From Bicyclus anynana (Eukaryota > Arthropoda > Insecta > Lepidoptera > Nymphalidae), in contig NC_069099.1 in the NCBI RefSeq assembly GCF_947172395.1, forward strand, positions 14,265,740 through 14,329,739: a stretch of 64,000 nt of DNA. The letters are read 5' to 3'. The notes under the pieces are model-generated. The model saw only the letters and a program-made list of their open reading frames with translations. It was not told the DNA's origin and did not search any database. Shown one piece after another: positions 49,491-60,625 of the stretch (position 1 is its first letter; each line of letters begins with the position of its first letter). The position numbers were made by a program, and so were the translations under genes.

Positions 49491-49638
49491 TTATTTAATT
49501 CGGAAAAGATTTTAACTATATAAGTTACGTAGGTAGTTCACGAAAAGTTCCCGTAGCCCAATAACACTTTCATAACACAGAACACAGTGGGGTTTTAGTC
49601 AGTTAAAGTCCGACCTTCTTGCCTCCTCTTGGCTAGAA
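49491..49638. other. No supported feature
   Basis: Short spacer between SINE D and the RTE copy. Confidence 0.3.
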
Positions 49639-49972
49639 AGTCATCATCATCATCATATCAGCCGATGGACGTCCACTGCAGGACATAGGCCTTTTGTAGG
49701 GACTTCCAAACATCATGATTCTGAGCCACCTGCATCCAGCGAATACCTGCGACTCGCTTGATGTCGTCAGCCCACCTGGTAGGGGGTCGACCAACACTGC
49801 GCTTTCTAGTGCAGGGTCGCCATTCCAGCACCCAACGTTTATCGGCTCTTCGAGCTATGTGCCTCGCCCATTGCCACTTCAGCTTCGCGACACGTTGAGC
49901 TACGTCGGTAACTTTGGTTCTTCTGCGGATCTCCTCATTTCTGATTCGATCACGCAGAGATACTACTCTAGC
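49639..49972 (-). pseudogene. RTE-type LINE ORF2 C-terminus with (ATC)n tail
   Basis: Starts with the CATCATCATCATCATATCAG tail, then the 3' coding end on the minus strand (TGGACGTCCACTGCAGGACA ... GTCGACCAACACTGCGCTTT ... GATTCGATCACGCAGAGATA). It reaches further upstream than most copies (to the SLRDRIRNEEIRRRTKV block). A deletion removes ~8 bases near 49832 (GCACCCAACGTT). Confidence 0.75.
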
Positions 49973-50535
49973 CTATTCCTGGCTAAAAAGTATCCATGAG
50001 GATTTCCCCAATTATAAAATAATGTCAGACCACCCGGAAAATGTGGCAATACCCTTGCAAAAGCACTGACTCGCTCTAGTCGTAGAAAAAAGTTGTAATG
50101 GCCAAAAAACCGGCTCGCGCACAAAAACGGACCAGCAATTATTTAAACCGATCCATCATGTGCCCCCACCATTTTGAAAAAAAAAACTTTTATTTTCATT
50201 TGCCCCACAACTGCTTCGCTGATTTACTTAATTTCGTTTTAAAACTTTCTCAGCAATTATATTTCTTTTTTTCACTCATTAATTTTGATTAATGCTTGAA
50301 TAGAATGGCAGCTTTTAGTATTAATTGTGGTTTTCAAAAATTCTAAATTTGAAATTATCTAAACAAACCTAAAATTATGAAGACGAACTATTTTGTTTAT
50401 TTGTAATGTATTTTTGTATGTGTATGTTCGAGTATGTATGTTTGAGATCACTTTTGTTTACTTGACGCTTCTCTTAAAATATGTCCTCAAGTTATGAAGA
50501 TTTTATATTTTCTAAATTTTGTAAAAAAAAAAAGT
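49973..50535. other. No gene supported
   Basis: A 64-codon frame (50098-50292) is Lys/Phe-rich with no motif. Nothing recognised. Confidence 0.3.
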
Positions 50536-50634
50536 TTGGTCTGGTGAAAGGCGTCGGTCGTGGCTAGTTAGGTACCCCTCTACCGGCAATAACATAGGCA
50601 CATACCCCCAAGCGATTTAGCGTTCCAGTATTGT
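50536..50634 (+). mobile_element. SINE C, middle fragment
   Basis: TTTGGTCTGGTGAAAGGCGT, CGGTCGTGGCTAGTTAGGTA, CCCAAGCGATTTAGCGTTCC. The head and 3' end are missing; a SINE A follows at once. Confidence 0.6.
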
Positions 50635-50957
50635 CATCATCATCATCATCATCAACCCATATTCCGCTCACTGCTCAGCTCGAGTCTCCTCTCAGATTGA
50701 GAGGGGTTAGGCCAATAGCCTACCACGCTGGCCCAATGCGGATTTGCAGACTGCACACACGCAGAGAATTAAGAAAATTCTCTGGTATGCAGATTTCCTT
50801 TCGATGTTTTTCCTTCACCGTTTGAGACACGTGATATTTAATTTCTTAAAATGCACACAACTGAAAAGTTGGAGGTGCATGCATGGACCGGATTCGAAAC
50901 CACACCGTCCGGAATCGGAGGCAGAGATCATATCCACTGGGCTATTACGGTTCTCAA
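50635..50957 (-). mobile_element. SINE A, full length
   Basis: GTCATCATCATCATCATCAT tail, CTCGAGTCTCCTCTCAGATT, AAAATTCTCTGGTATGCAGA, GACCGGATTCGAAACCACAC, GGGCTATTACGGTTC head end. Confidence 0.85.
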
Positions 50958-51359
50958 TAGGTAGATACATTAAAAAAATATACTACTGATTTTAAGATTG
51001 TTTCTTAAAAAATGTCGTAGGTACCTTTTTCAAATGGGAAGTTTTATATTGTCTTTTATCTGGCCAGTATAGTGTCAAAGTTAGTTGCGCACTCATATTT
51101 TATTCGAAAAAGTTTTTACTTGGCAGATATCGTTCCATACTGAAATATGCGGGAAAACGGTGTAAAGTTTTTTCTGATTCCTTTTTTACGACGCGTACAT
51201 ATGAAGTGCGCAATCTATTTGCGATTCGCTTCTCTCACTCTATTTTTTGATTGCGACAATAGTGATCGCGTTATCAACTGAGTCGTTTGACTATAACATA
51301 TTTGTAGATCTAATATAACAAATATTAGAAATCGACGAGCAATATTTTTAAAGATACTT

Positions 51360-51508
51360 TCTAACAGCCAGTTTCTTCATGTAAAGCTAAAGTAACAGTA
51401 AAAGTATTAAGTAGTAAAGAAGACTTTATTTTTCAGTGAATAAGACCGTCACTTTTGATTTATGACGTTACTTTGACTGTTACTTACGATGAAGAAACTG
51501 GCCGTAAG
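51360..51508. mobile_element. Small TIR element, ~149 bp
   Basis: GCCAGTTTCTTCAT at 51367-51380 is inverted at 51489-51502; outer bases (CTAAC versus GTAAG) and inner ones (AAAGTAACAGT versus ACTGTTACTT) pair imperfectly. Looks like a short MITE. Confidence 0.65.
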
Positions 51509-51529
51509 AGGAAAAAAAGGTCAGGATTT

Positions 51530-51605
51530 TATAGAGGACGTGAATCTAGGACCTCGTGATCTAAAGCCACATAGGCTAACCACTGGACCAACAAGGCAGT
51601 TACAG
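51530..51605 (-). mobile_element. Possible tRNA-derived SINE head
   Basis: Minus-strand TTGTTGGTCCAGTGGTTAGC and GAGGTCCTAGATTCACG have box A/B-like order. No body or tail can be set. Confidence 0.35.
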
Positions 51606-51639
51606 GGATAACTCATCTACTTATTATACTGATATCATA

Positions 51640-51792
51640 AAAAGGATTGTTTGTTTGTTTGCATTGAATTTAGGCTACTAACTACTGAACCGATTTGAAT
51701 TATTCTTTCACTGTTGCAGAGCTTCACTATTCTCCGTATTCCTACGGGAACGAGAACTACGCGGGTGAAACCACGTGGCGTCTGCTAGTGAT
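51640..51792 (+). mobile_element. Helitron-like F variant
   Basis: TTGTTTGTTTGCATTGAATT, CTACTGAACCGATTTGAATT, CGTATTCCTACGGGAACGAG and GTGAAACCACGTGGCGTCTG then CTAGT. The middle differs from F, closer to G. Confidence 0.6.
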
Positions 51793-51939
51793 AGAATAAA
51801 AAAAAATAAAAATCTTAACTTGTTAACATATCCCGGCTCTTAATGTAGCCCACGGTATGTTTCTTGTTGGCGCCGCAAAAGTGCCGCGTTACGACTCAGT
51901 TTACATTGTGCCACAAGTTACAAGCTACTCGTATCCTAC

Positions 51940-52138
51940 TACGTCTCACTGCTTCGAACGAGTTTCCTCTCAGAATGAGAGGGATTAGGCCAATAGTCCA
52001 CCATGCTGGCACAATGCGGATTGGCAGACTTCACACACGCAGAGAATTAGGAAATTATGCAGTATGCAGGTTTCCTCACGATGATTTCCTTCACAGTTTG
52101 AGACACGTGATATTTAATTTCTTAAAATGCACCGACGA
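51940..52138 (-). mobile_element. SINE A, truncated both ends
   Basis: AGAATGAGAGGGATTAGGCC, CAATGCGGATTGGCAGACTT, GACACGTGATATTTAATTTC, AAAATGCACCGACG. Confidence 0.7.
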
Positions 52139-52164
52139 ATTTAAAGCGAACGAAACCACGGGAA

Positions 52165-52398
52165 ATAGCTGTTTTTAGCTGGTAGGAGGTTTCGGCCGTG
52201 GCTGGTTACCACCCTACCGACAAAGACGTATTGCTAAGTGATTTAGCGTTCCGGTACGATGTCGTGTAGAAACCGACAGGAGTGTGGAAATCATCCTACT
52301 ACCTAACAAGTAAGCCCGCTTCCATCTTTGATTGCATCATCACTTACCATCAGGTGAGATTATGAAGAGCTAACATGTAGAGAACAAAAAAAAAACCA
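52165..52398 (+). mobile_element. SINE C, head-less
   Basis: GCTGGTAGGAGGTTTCGGCC, GTGATTTAGCGTTCCGGTAC, AAGTAAGCCCGCTTCCATCT, CATCATCACTTACCATCAGG and an AACAAAAAAAAAACC tail. Confidence 0.75.
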
Positions 52399-52613
52399 AT
52401 ATGACGCATTCACGTTCTATGTCTGCATTTCTCTTGCAACTTGGACCAGTGGACTCTTGGGTGAAACTTGAAGTGTTGCTTTTAGTACGTTTATAAATCA
52501 AACGTGAGAAATGTGCACAACTATCTCGGACAACAAATGGCACAAGTTCTGACGGTCGCTGTGGAGTTTTAACGGTTTTGGAATTTTCCACCGACAGCTC
52601 GACATGTCACTCG

Positions 52614-52664
52614 ATTCGCTGTACTCATACGAGTACGTAGTGTACTCGTATGAGTACAGCGAAT
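52614..52664. repeat. Perfect 23-bp hairpin, 5-base loop
   Basis: ATTCGCTGTACTCATACGAG continuing TAC is exactly inverted after the loop GTAGT. Each arm is itself nearly palindromic (TACTCATACGAGTA). Confidence 0.9.
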
Positions 52665-52811
52665 GCGACTTGGTGAATGAAAGTGTATGAATTTTGATTT
52701 GATCAAGTTTATTAAATATAGTGATGTTATACGTTCGAGTCTTTAAATAAATAAAGTGACAATAATTAAAATTAATTATACGATTTTAGAATTTAAACTA
52801 TCGCGAGTGTT

Positions 52812-52925
52812 ATTCAAATTAATTTATTATGAAACACGGCTAAAACTCACGTGATATAAGGTCAGAGTATGCCCGACTAGTTTCGAACCCATACGAAGCC
52901 CTTAGTCATGAGCTGGTTCTTGGTC
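52812..52925 (+). mobile_element. One end of a TIR element (family of 41940-42795)
   Basis: AATTAATTTATTATGAAACA, CGGCTAAAACTCACGTGATA, GTTTCGAACCCATACGAAGC, CCTTAGTCATGAGCTGGTTC. Only one end is present. Confidence 0.65.
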
Positions 52926-53464
52926 TGGGTTTTGTGTGTATTTATATTCAAAACTGAAAAATATAGTTTACCAAATCATGCAAGACTAAAACGCTAAAAC
53001 TCAAAATTATCTACGAAGAACGTAATATTTTTATCGCAGCAAAGTTTCTACGTATTTACGACGAAAGAACCACTCTACATAAACCAAACCACGTTCGCTG
53101 GCATTCGAAAATAAGAAACAGTAGAGAAATGAACATCACATGGGAAAAATAACGGAAAGTGGAACGTAAAAATCCGTAATCCGCCACAAAAACTCCGCGT
53201 TGAACACTAGAAAATGAGGCAGAATGAGGCAAAAAGAGCCTCACCGCTCAAAAGGTCTCGCTGACAACTGCAGATGGATACATGACACGCGGCCCTCCTT
53301 TGAAAACAGTCCCCGTATTTTATGTCCCCGGGCGAGACATGTGTAAAGTGTCCATTTTATGACGACCCCTCGGAATGTACGTCTTTCTGTCTGAGGCGCT
53401 GCGGGTGTGAAATAAAGATTTTCTACATTAACCAATGGTAATTGTATTCTATAGATAGGATACG
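52926..53464. other. No gene supported
   Basis: Two minus-strand frames (53056-53244, 53241-53480) have no motif I recognise. Confidence 0.3.
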
Positions 53465-53690
53465 TAACTACAAAACTCAAAATTCATTTATATCAATTAG
53501 GCTTAGTTTACAAGCACTTTTGAAAGGTCAGGTAGGTATATGCCAATATTTAATTTAATCTAACGGTGGTAATAATAGTCGAAAACTTAAAATTAAAGTT
53601 ACGAGGGTTCCAATCTCGCCTTGGTCCGAAGAGAGCCCAAAACAAACTCAACCAAGGTTTTTTTTTTGTTTACCACCATTTTACAAACTT
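53465..53690 (-). mobile_element. LINE-like 3' end
   Basis: CAAAATTCATTTATATCAAT, GGCTTAGTTTACAAGCACTT, GGTGGTAATAATAGTCGAAA, TCCAATCTCGCCTTGGTCCG, ending near an AAGG(T)10 run. Same family as 11890-12035 and 45035-45185. The next LINE begins directly behind it. Confidence 0.6.
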
Positions 53691-53696
53691 ATTTCC

Positions 53697-54848
53697 TTCA
53701 TTACAGATCTAGTCGACTCTCGCCAACAAGTAGATGCCATCTACACCGACTTCTCCAAGGCATTCGACAAGGTCAATCACAAACTGTTGGTTGTAAAACT
53801 TTCATCGTTTGGCGTGGGTGGATCGCTTCTTTCGTGGCTCTCTTCGTATCTATGTGATAGGTATTCTTTCGTGGCAGTTAAAGGTCATACATCCAAAACT
53901 TACAAAGCACCCTCGGGAGTTCCCCAGGGTTCAATTTTGGGTCCATTATTATTTAACATATTCGTAAATGACATAACAACTTGCTTTCATAATTCAAAAT
54001 ATTATATTTTTGCTGATGATCTAAAATTTGCCAGAAAAATCTCCGACAGTAACGATTCTGCTTTACTGCAAGACGACATCAACAGAGTCACGGTTTGGTG
54101 TAAATGTAATGGCATGGAGCTGAACCCAGCCAAATGCTCTTTTATAAGTTTCACGCGAAAACGTACTTTGTTTGATGCCAGATACGCAATCAACAATCGC
54201 TACCTACGAAGAGTGGATTACATCCGAGATTTGGGAATAACCTTTGACACCAAACTACGTTTTAACTACCACGTTGACACAATTTGTAGATCTGCGCGCA
54301 AAATGCTAGGATTCATCATTAGAAACTCTAAGCCTTTTAAAAAACTAGAAACTAAAAAGCTTCTGTTTAAAAGCCTCGTCAGAAGTAAACTCGAGTACGG
54401 GACAGTAATTTGGAATCCTTCATACCAAATCCACAAAGATCGCCTAGAAAGCATCCAGAGACGTTTTACACGCATCCTCTCTGGACCAAATAATAGAGCA
54501 TCCTACTCTACTCGTCTTACAAAATTCAAATTGATTTCGTTGTCAGACAGGCGTAAGATGCATGACATTATGTTTCTATACAAGCTTATAAATGGGACCA
54601 TAGACGACGCAGAGTTGCTAGGCCAGGTCACTTTCAACATTCCTCGTCGTATGCCTCGGTACCCGATCCATACCTTTCGACAAAAACACTACAAAACAAA
54701 CCTTGGCAACCACTCAGTTTTACCCCGGATTTGTAAACTCTACAGGGAATTCATTGCCAAAAATAAGTCCATTGACTTACACAGTGACAAGTTGCATCTT
54801 TTCAAATCCAAAATTTTAAAAACTTTTCTTAAGAGCTCCGTTCAATAA
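53697..54848 (+). CDS. Non-LTR retrotransposon reverse transcriptase, 5'-truncated, undamaged frame
   Basis: An uninterrupted frame of 383 codons runs from about 53697 to the stop at 54848. It enters mid-palm: YTDFSKAFDKVNH (from about 53742, first catalytic Asp at 53748) is motif A; SGVPQGSILGPLLFNIFVND follows (about 53913); FADD with flanks YYIFADDLKFA (about 54003) carries the other two catalytic Asp; then WCKCNGMELNPAKC and YLRRVDYIRDLGITFDTKL. The thumb and C-terminal domain include LVRSKLEYGTVIWNPSY and RRKMHDIMFLYKLINGTIDD. This layout is that of the CR1/Jockey group of LINEs; the exact clade is not decided. No endonuclease domain or ORF1 remains, so it is a dead-on-arrival copy with no in-frame stops. 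There is no ATG near the 5' end; the frame simply begins at the truncation. Confidence 0.85.
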   Translation, partial: FITDLVDSRQQVDAIYTDFSKAFDKVNHKLLVVKLSSFGVGGSLLSWLSSYLCDRYSFVAVKGHTSKTYKAPSGVPQGSILGPLLFNIFVNDITTCFHNSKYYIFADDLKFARKISDSNDSALLQDDINRVTVWCKCNGMELNPAKCSFISFTRKRTLFDARYAINNRYLRRVDYIRDLGITFDTKLRFNYHVDTICRSARKMLGFIIRNSKPFKKLETKKLLFKSLVRSKLEYGTVIWNPSYQIHKDRLESIQRRFTRILSGPNNRASYSTRLTKFKLISLSDRRKMHDIMFLYKLINGTIDDAELLGQVTFNIPRRMPRYPIHTFRQKHYKTNLGNHSVLPRICKLYREFIAKNKSIDLHSDKLHLFKSKILKTFLKSSVQ

Positions 54849-55312
54849 TTCGATCTGTAATATTCTCATCATAAGTTGTGACTTAAAAATTTATGTTTTT
54901 ATTATTTTACCAATGTATAATTAATTAATTAAGCCATACTGTTATAATTGTAATTTTTATTCATAATTTGTAAAATGTATAATTGTATTTCTCTCATAAT
55001 CATTCTTCATTTTATAAACATGTAATTCTCTCACCACTTATAATTTTAAAATTTTAAAGTTCTCCTTTAAATTTTTTCTTTTGGTTTTTGTCAAAATGTG
55101 TAAATTCAAATTTATATTTTGTTTTTTTTCTTTCTATTTGTCAATTTTAATTTCTATTATTCGTACGACCTATACTTTTTGCATGCTGTGGCTACCTATA
55201 AGTAAAATTATATGTGTTATGCTACCATTATTTGTAAAATATTTTGTATGTGTTCATATAATTTTGTTGGTGGTCCAAATAAATAAATATAATAAATATA
55301 ATATTATTTAAA
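54849..55312 (+). mobile_element. 3' UTR and tail of the LINE
   Basis: AT-rich, ending in AAATAAATAAATATAATAAA near 55278, a simple A/T tail consistent with target-primed reverse transcription. The 76-codon frame inside is hydrophobic by composition only. Confidence 0.6.
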
Positions 55313-57394
55313 ACTAAGCACACAGTCGTATAATACAGTTTAACACCAAGATTTTTTATCATTTATATAATCATTAACACTATAATAAGACTTTACTTAA
55401 AGCTTGCGTTCAAAATCACCGTAAAGTGATGAAATTTAGCTACACCACTGAGCGCACACATGCACAATTTTGTCTTTAATTCCATTATATATTTATGTAT
55501 ATATAGTTTTTGCACTTCCTGAACACACAACTCGACTTTGTTGACGATATTTAGGTGTTATTTGTGAAATTAAGCCAATTTTTAGCTAGTGCGCTAGTGC
55601 CCAATCTCTAGTATAAAATATTAATGATATTAACACTATTTGTGGTGAGGGTTGATGTGACATATAATCTATTTATTTATTTATCTATTTTAGGACAACC
55701 AACAGCTGATACAGTTTTACATGTTAATAAATTACATTATAATAGAATAGTTATTGCACAGTTAATTATAGGTGATCACAGCATTAATATTATGTCAAAA
55801 ATGCAGTGCAAATTAAAAAATGTCAGACCACGTTATACTAAAAGTAATAAGAATTAAAAAAAAACAAGTCACATAAAATTAAATATAAAACGAACAAGAA
55901 AATTATATCTAAAAATTACATTATTATAGATTACAATACAATTACAATATTATGTAATTACTATAATTAAATGTCATTATAAATCAATTATTTATTAAAA
56001 GTCAATCAAAAATAATTCTGTACATTATACGTATCATTATCCTCATAATATATTCTCTATGGGTATGTCTCCCGCTACCTATGATTTTGAACTCAAGGCA
56101 TCTATTGGCAAGGGCGCTCCGGCATAAATCACTTCTTTCCATTAGAGATGATGTGCGTTATCAAGCCTCAATAAATATTTATAATAACCAGCTTTAGGTG
56201 CAGTAGATAGGGTCACTGCCATCAAAAGCATTAGTCAACCTGTCAAAAGAGAAAAAAAGCAGCCGCTGTTAGTCTGGTCAAACCTTTACTCGCGTTACTG
56301 AAGGACCAAGTTATGTTGGCGGGGCCATAAAGCGTGTTACTCAAGACACGCGCCTGCAGCAAACCTCCTTTGTCTGGTGAGGAGTACAAAAAGTGAGCGA
56401 TTGTTTTGTGAATTCTGATGTTCTATTTTCAAGTGGGAAGTTTTCCCTTCTTTTATGTCTGGACAGTGTTGGGAAAAAATAATATATGAATATCTTTTTT
56501 TTCTTCAGTGTTATGTAAATTACGCGTTTACATATTTTTGAGTACACATAGAAACTTCGTTTACTTGAAGTAGACCCGGTTTACAAGAATTTTGGAAACG
56601 AAAATTTTAATTATTTATATACATTTTAGAGCACAGACATTAAAACCGGCTTATAAGCAATAATAAAATAATCAATATGAGTATTTATTTGCTTGTGGAT
56701 TAAGGATAACGGTAGATTCGAGGAGGGAAAACGTTTAACGATCGATTATCGATTTAACGATCGTTTAACGAGAAAGTAGTGGCAGGTAAGACAGTTTTAA
56801 ATAGTCAATAACCCTTTTCCCTCTAACTTATCAGTAAAAGCGCACGGACCTAAGGTTTACTCGTAAGTCTGGTACCATAAACATGGACCTATTTAGTAGA
56901 AAAAAAAATATATGATACACAATATTCTTATCAAAAAAAGACTCATTTTTCAAATAAAAACTCTTCCAAAACTTTCAAATTATGGAAGAACGATAGCAAA
57001 AACTGAAGTGGATTTAAATCATCCTAAAAAACTTCAGACAAATATCCAGTGGAAAGCGAATGTAGCCGTATCTCATCGTATAATTAAAACGTAGAAAAAT
57101 AACGATCTCCTTTACTTCCAATTATCTCTCCCCCCAGCTTTTTCTACCACTTAATTCCCCTTTATAGCGGGTAAATATGCAAATTTCCCTGAACAAACCT
57201 AGATTATGGACTGTATAATTTTTATTTACCTACCTGCGGACGCAAAAAAGTCTCCTTTTCGTGTGCAATTATAAAAGTGCTCGGCCGGTAGCGTTGTGGC
57301 GAAATGTCTAGTATTTTCATTTGAATGTTTTTATTTAAGTACAAAGAACTGTCTCTTTGGCTCAAGGGCTAAATATAATAGTAAATAATATATT
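55313..57394. other. No gene supported
   Basis: Two kilobases of AT-rich DNA. Short frames at 55624-55857, 56341-56547 and 56912-57094 have no motifs. CGATCG-containing repeats (AACGATCGATTATCGATTTA, about 56735) form a small imperfect palindrome. Confidence 0.3.
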
Positions 57395-57576
57395 GAGACC
57401 TTTGCCTTCGATTGGGAGGAGGACTTTTCAGTTATGTGAATTAAAAAAAATTAAATATCACGTGTCTCAAACGGTGAAGGAAAAAAATCGTGAGGAAACC
57501 TGCACGCCTGAGAATTTTCTTAATCCTCTTCGTATGTGAAGCTTATCCATCCGCATTTGGCCAGCGTGGTAGAATA
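57395..57576 (+). mobile_element. SINE A, truncated, with deletion
   Basis: GACCTTTGCCTTCGATTGGG, ATTAAATATCACGTGTCTCA, AATCGTGAGGAAACCTGCAC, CATTTGGCCAGCGTGGTAGA. Confidence 0.65.
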
Positions 57577-59404
57577 GAATATAATCTATAGAATTAGAGA
57601 ATTTATAAAATATGTATTAATATGTAATAAGTTACTAATAAAACAGTTTATAAGCTTTTATGTCCATGTTAAGCATAAAAAATCCAATTGATGTTACAAT
57701 ACCGCCTTGTTAGTTCGTTACACAATACACTAGCATTAAACCTTTTTACCTCCGAAATAGAATTCTAAAATGGTAATAGGTGTTACTTTGGCACGGAACC
57801 AGGTTGGAAGTTAAGCTTTAGGTACAAAAACCGACGCTAATGTAAAGGGTTCTTAATGTAATGGACGTTAGAAAGTTTTTATATACGGCACTAGCTGAAC
57901 GGGAGTAAACTTTTATATAGAGCAAACGTTTGTGGACTCACGGTTTTGTAGAATGGACAACTACATAACCCTCAATAAAACCTAAAATGGAATAAGAAGT
58001 ATTAAATATTGTTTAAAACAGTGTTACTTTTAAAATAGATGTGTAAATACTGTTTAAAAGTAATTAAATGCAGCGTTTTTCATCCGATTACCTTTTTTTG
58101 AAGCGCTATCTAAAATAATACTATCAAAATGTAAGATTTTATTTTTTTATGAATAATAATGTTTTATTTGTTTTGTAGGAGACGCTTTGAATGCAATAAT
58201 TATTTTTCTTACATTAAGATGACCTGATTTAAAAAAATTGTCCTGTAAAAAAATGTATGGGACTGAAGTGTACTATTATTTTAAAAACCTGTACACATAT
58301 TGAGGTCTGTAAATTAATACAAAACTCGTGTCTACTTTTTGTAGTTACAAAATGGCTGTATTTTACGAAACATTTTATTTATATTTTTGTTACGATTTTA
58401 AAAATAACTTATTATTGCAAAGTTACGTCTTCACCAAGTAACAAATGTTATATTTTATTTCCATATTCCTAAAGGAACGGGAACTATGCGGGTGAAACCA
58501 AGGGGTTGTATGTTTGTAATTAACTATGTCGAATTCGAAGAGCTAAGGGCGTTGGGATTCCATAATAATCTATTATAAAAAGCAGCTGCTGTGTATCTTC
58601 TTATTTGCTATTCTCAGGAGATCCTGCATTTCAAACTGGTAGAAGATTTACTAGTTTCAAAAGTTATTCTGGAAATTTTGGATTTTCTTTTTGCTCTCCG
58701 AAGGGAGCGGCTGTGTGTATCACCAGTTACAGAAGTACCTATACAGTCACGTGTTCACTCGTTCGGAAATTAAAAACATGGCTTTTGAAGTTTAAAGGGA
58801 AAAGTTTCCCGTTCAAGTCAATGTCTTCTCATAAAACTTCTTTATTGCTCCGAAGTTACTCAATTGTTGAGAGCCTATTAGTTCCGACTGTTCCATGATT
58901 AGCGACGGTAACGTTTTCGTTGTTCTTTGTACGTTAAATTGAAAATTCTGTCGAGTTTTCCGATTAATATTTCGAGATAGGATGTTGGTATGTTTGACAG
59001 AGTAAATTGAAGTACGTTATGGTGTTTGAAGGTTTTGAATTAGGTGAAAGTTTTGTAAATTTTCGTGTACAACAATACAATAGGAGGGTTATTATGTAAG
59101 TCTATAAAGATTCGGAATTCAGTAATTTTAAACATTTTTATGGAGATTTTTATAGGCTTGCGTCGATAAGCAAGTATATATAGTACAATATTATTGAAAT
59201 ACGCGACTTCGTCTGCATGAAATCGATGTATACTATCAACCCCTATTTTACACCTGATTTTAATCGCGACGACAAAATACCTTTATCGTGTTAATTATGC
59301 CGAGTTTCATTTGAATTCATTCAGTAGTCTTAACGTGATAAGATATTTTTTTTTAATTAGCGTAAAAATAAATAATTTTAATTCAGGATCATCTATACTC
59401 TATA
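57577..59404. other. No gene supported
   Basis: Frames at 58257-58472 and 58605-58898 (97 codons, Ser/Phe-rich) have no motif. 58462-58505 (CCATATTCCTAAAGGAACGG, GCGGGTGAAACC) is a family F fragment, and 58530-58560 a very short RTE-like scrap. 59195-59330 resembles a worn Helitron-like repeat (GCGACTTCGTCTGCATGAAA). Confidence 0.35.
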
Positions 59405-59481
59405 TTATTATGCTCCCGACCGAATACTTTTTTTTTTTTTTTTTTTCGGCCACGGCGGCTAATCCCATGGTGAGATTAGCC
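59405..59481. mobile_element. 77-bp insert with 10-bp TSD and T19 run
   Basis: ATACTCTATA flanks the insert at 59395-59404 and 59482-59491. The insert has a run of 19 T and a small hairpin, GGCTAATC ... GATTAGCC. On the minus strand it reads as a short body followed by A19 and 23 more bases. Class unknown. Confidence 0.6.
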
Positions 59482-59497
59482 ATACTCTATACTTAAT

Positions 59498-59687
59498 ATA
59501 TAAAGCTGAAGAGTTTGTTTGTTTGTTTAATGGAACGCGCTCATCTCAGGAACTACTTGAAAAATTCTTTCAGTGTTAGATAGCCCATTCGAGATCGAGG
59601 AAGGCTATATATAAGGCTATATATCCCCGTTTTCCTACAGGAACGGAAACCACGCGAGTAAAATCGCGCGGCGTCAGCTAGTCATTT
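59498..59687 (+). mobile_element. Helitron-like F, full length
   Basis: TATATAAAGCTGAAGAGTTT, GGAACGCGCTCATCTCAGGA, TCGAGGAAGGCTATATATAA, CCACGCGAGTAAAATCGCGC, GGCGTCAGCTAGT. Confidence 0.75.
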
Positions 59688-60275
59688 ATATAAATAATGC
59701 CCTTCAATAAACATTTTCAAAATATGTATCTTCAATGTACATTATTGGATCTGTTACAGTTTTATCATATGTAAAGATCTGGTTTTTTATTATAATGATG
59801 TACAAAACTTACTTAATTATTATTATTTTAATTCATTAATTCTTTGCATTTCTTGCCACTTTTCGTAATAAAACATGGCGATAAAAAGGCTTTTGCTAAA
59901 CCCTCAACCGGTTCAACCCTTAAATAGTGTTGAGGTCACATTTCAACGCGGATTTGAGACGGCAGTAATTTGTGGAAAAACTCCTACTTGTAGACGCACG
60001 GTCAACCGTGACGGGTCATTTTTATCCCATAACGACCTTTATGGCTATCGCGATAAGGGGTTAAGTCGCTTGTTGGGTAAGGTATACATATCGTCCTGAG
60101 GGATCAGGTAGGACGGGATTTGTGGGCACCCTGATGGATGACGATGAAGGGGACGGGCTGTTTCCATTTTGTGCTTTTCATTTGGTATTGTAATATTTTC
60201 TAATGCTAAGAAGTATTACAAGTAGAAGTCTTTTTATACTCGTAGTCATTGTATAAAAATCTAGTCATGTATATT
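59688..60275. other. No gene supported
   Basis: The 74-codon frame at 59875-60099 (MAIKRLLLNPQPVQPLNSVE...) begins after AATAAAACATGG and is less AT-rich than its surroundings. It shows no known motif, so I do not call it a gene. Confidence 0.35.
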
Positions 60276-60625
60276 ACCCGACTGCAAGAAGGGTTATGTA
60301 TTTCGCGCGTATCTTGTATGTATGTAATATTATTTATTACCTCATATCTGCCAAACCGCTTATTGGATTTACGTAATTAAAATATCGTTAAATTCGTCTT
60401 TATAACCCCAGTGTTCTTAGATAGGTGAAGTTAAAAAAAGCCAAAACGATGACTGTGAGACGCTATAAATTAAATATTTTTTTTTATCAAAATCAAAATA
60501 GGTGATATAGGTAGATTAAAATTATTCCGTCCAATATTGATTACCTACTGTTTTCAAATTCCTTTCAATACTTCTGGTTACAATTTGTTTTTTTCTTTTC
60601 AGTTTCATATTTTATGCAGTCGGGT
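60276..60625. mobile_element. TIR element, 350 bp
   Basis: ACCCGACTGCA at 60276-60286 is exactly inverted at 60615-60625. The left interior has AGAAGGGTTATGTATTTCGC, which recurs near 46160. No coding. Probably a MITE. Confidence 0.6.

Noticed and set aside
58605..58898. 97-codon Ser/Phe-rich frame
   Set aside because: No motif, no start context, no supporting exon structure, and it overlaps a second frame of equal quality.
59875..60099. 74-codon frame with balanced composition
   Set aside because: It looked slightly gene-like, but I recognise no family and see no splice or promoter context.
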